From: Caulobacteraceae bacterium
GTDB lineage: Bacteria; Pseudomonadota; Alphaproteobacteria; Caulobacterales; Caulobacteraceae
Length of the DNA: 23,353 nucleotides
Reading direction: 5' to 3'
Assembly (NCBI GenBank): GCA_004144935.1
Contig: SDZP01000040.1
Span: forward strand, 1-23,353
A program made the translations under genes and the position numbers. Positions 23,148-23,353 of the stretch are shown in pieces (the first letter of the stretch is position 1; each line of letters begins with the position of its first letter). Below the pieces are notes generated by a model, which did not search any database, was not told where the DNA came from, and was given only the letters and a program-made list of their open reading frames with translations.

Positions 23148-23163
23148 GTTAAGGCCTGATCAA
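23148..23163 (-). promoter_or_regulatory. CtrA-like box upstream of pleC
   Basis: On the minus strand TTGATCAGGCCTTAAC fits the CtrA operator TTAA-N7-TTAAC with one mismatch (TTGA). It lies 62 nt upstream of the TTG start of pleC, among the GANTC sites. Confidence 0.4.
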
Positions 23164-23191
23164 CGCCTTGAGTCAGTTCGCCGCGATTCGT

Positions 23192-23203
23192 GTCTCGCGA
23201 GAC
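23192..23203. repeat. 12-bp palindrome directly after the pepN stop
   Basis: GTCTCGCGAGAC is a perfect palindrome touching the pepN stop codon (23204-23206). As a hairpin its loop would be too small for a good terminator, so a protein-binding site or chance are both possible. Confidence 0.35.
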
Positions 23204-23353
23204 TCAGGCGAGTGCTTTCGTGGCCAGCTCAAAGACGTTCTTGGACAGGCCTTCGACCGCCGCAATGCGTTGAAGTTGCTCGCGCATTCTTGACCCCAGG
23301 TCTTCCCGGTAACGCCGCCAGCCGCCCAGCGCCTCGACGAAGCGGGCGGCGGT
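23204..23353 (-). CDS. pepN: aminopeptidase N, C-terminal end only
   Basis: The last 49 codons of a gene that runs off the right edge. The residues read ARFVEALGGWRRYREDLGSR, then MREQLQRIAAVEGLSKNVFE, and end LATKALA. This matches the C-terminal helical domain of PepN-type M1 aminopeptidases, whose E. coli member ends in a closely similar ITKALA. The zinc site is outside the window. Transcription would run on toward pleC, 117 nt downstream. Confidence 0.8.
   Translation of the reverse strand, partial: TAARFVEALGGWRRYREDLGSRMREQLQRIAAVEGLSKNVFELATKALA

Larger units (their letters stand above)
23108..23205. promoter_or_regulatory. cluster of five GANTC (CcrM) sites upstream of pleC
   Basis: GANTC occurs at 23108-23112 (GATTC), 23138-23142 (GAGTC), 23170-23174 (GAGTC), 23185-23189 (GATTC) and 23201-23205 (GACTC). 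The last one runs into the pepN stop codon. CcrM methylates adenine in GANTC in alphaproteobacteria, and GcrA activates promoters bearing such methylated sites. Confidence 0.6.

Noticed and set aside
20687..23152. Open frame of 821 codons on the + strand opposite pleC
   Set aside because: It is an antisense shadow of a high-GC gene: low-complexity Gln/Ala/Gly/Leu/His/Arg composition, no recognisable domain, and pleC on the other strand has full domain structure.
1..23353. Mobile elements, defence islands, CRISPR, tRNA or rRNA genes
   Set aside because: No transposase, integrase, phage, restriction or Cas proteins, no direct-repeat arrays and no tRNA-like sequence were seen; composition is uniform.

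Overview
The window is high-GC (roughly two-thirds G+C by eye), densely packed, and carries the housekeeping and cell-cycle gene set of an alphaproteobacterium of the Caulobacteraceae (Caulobacter, Phenylobacterium or Brevundimonas type). The main reasons are a SPOR-nagZ-scpA-scpB-tatABC string, a radA-cvpA-purF operon behind an alphaproteobacterial GTTC-N7-GTTC SOS box, and a PleC-type cell-cycle kinase whose upstream region is crowded with GANTC sites. I see no insertion sequence, prophage, CRISPR array, tRNA or rRNA. Base composition looks even throughout, so this reads as core chromosome.

Region 1 (1-7113, all + strand) is an envelope and segregation block. It holds the 3' end of a SPOR-domain gene, nagZ (peptidoglycan recycling), scpA and scpB (condensin partners of SMC), tatA, tatB and tatC (twin-arginine export), a YfgM-like membrane TPR protein, and bamB (outer-membrane assembly lipoprotein). 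Most junctions within each sub-operon overlap by 4 nt (GTGA or ATGA). A strong intrinsic terminator at 7075-7113 closes the block.

Region 2 (7177-12361) starts with der (ribosome-assembly GTPase). It converges on a two-gene minus-strand unit, an SBF-like transporter followed by a short-chain dehydrogenase. Then come a single-domain response regulator (+) and a GAF-PAS-HWE histidine kinase (-) that point at each other and probably form a signalling pair. The most surprising observation is in der: the predicted protein goes straight from the end of the first G domain to the DTAG motif of the second. It lacks the second P-loop and switch I, a gap of about 60-75 residues, with the frame kept open.

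Region 3 (12455-18199) holds the minus-strand operon radA-cvpA-purF. Diverging from it is a hybrid histidine kinase whose N-terminal domain resembles the HNOBA (heme-NO-binding-associated) fold.

Region 4 (18284-23353) has a Yip1-family membrane protein (+) that overlaps alr tail-to-tail, then pleC and the 3' end of pepN, all minus strand and ordered pepN-pleC-alr in the direction of transcription. The pepN-pleC gap (23087-23203) has five GANTC (CcrM-type) sites in 98 bp, counting one that straddles the pepN stop, and a CtrA-like box. This suggests cell-cycle and methylation control of pleC.

I found no clearly new multi-gene system. The best leads are the der deletion, the pleC regulatory region, the SOS box ahead of radA-cvpA-purF, and the HNOBA-like sensor kinase.
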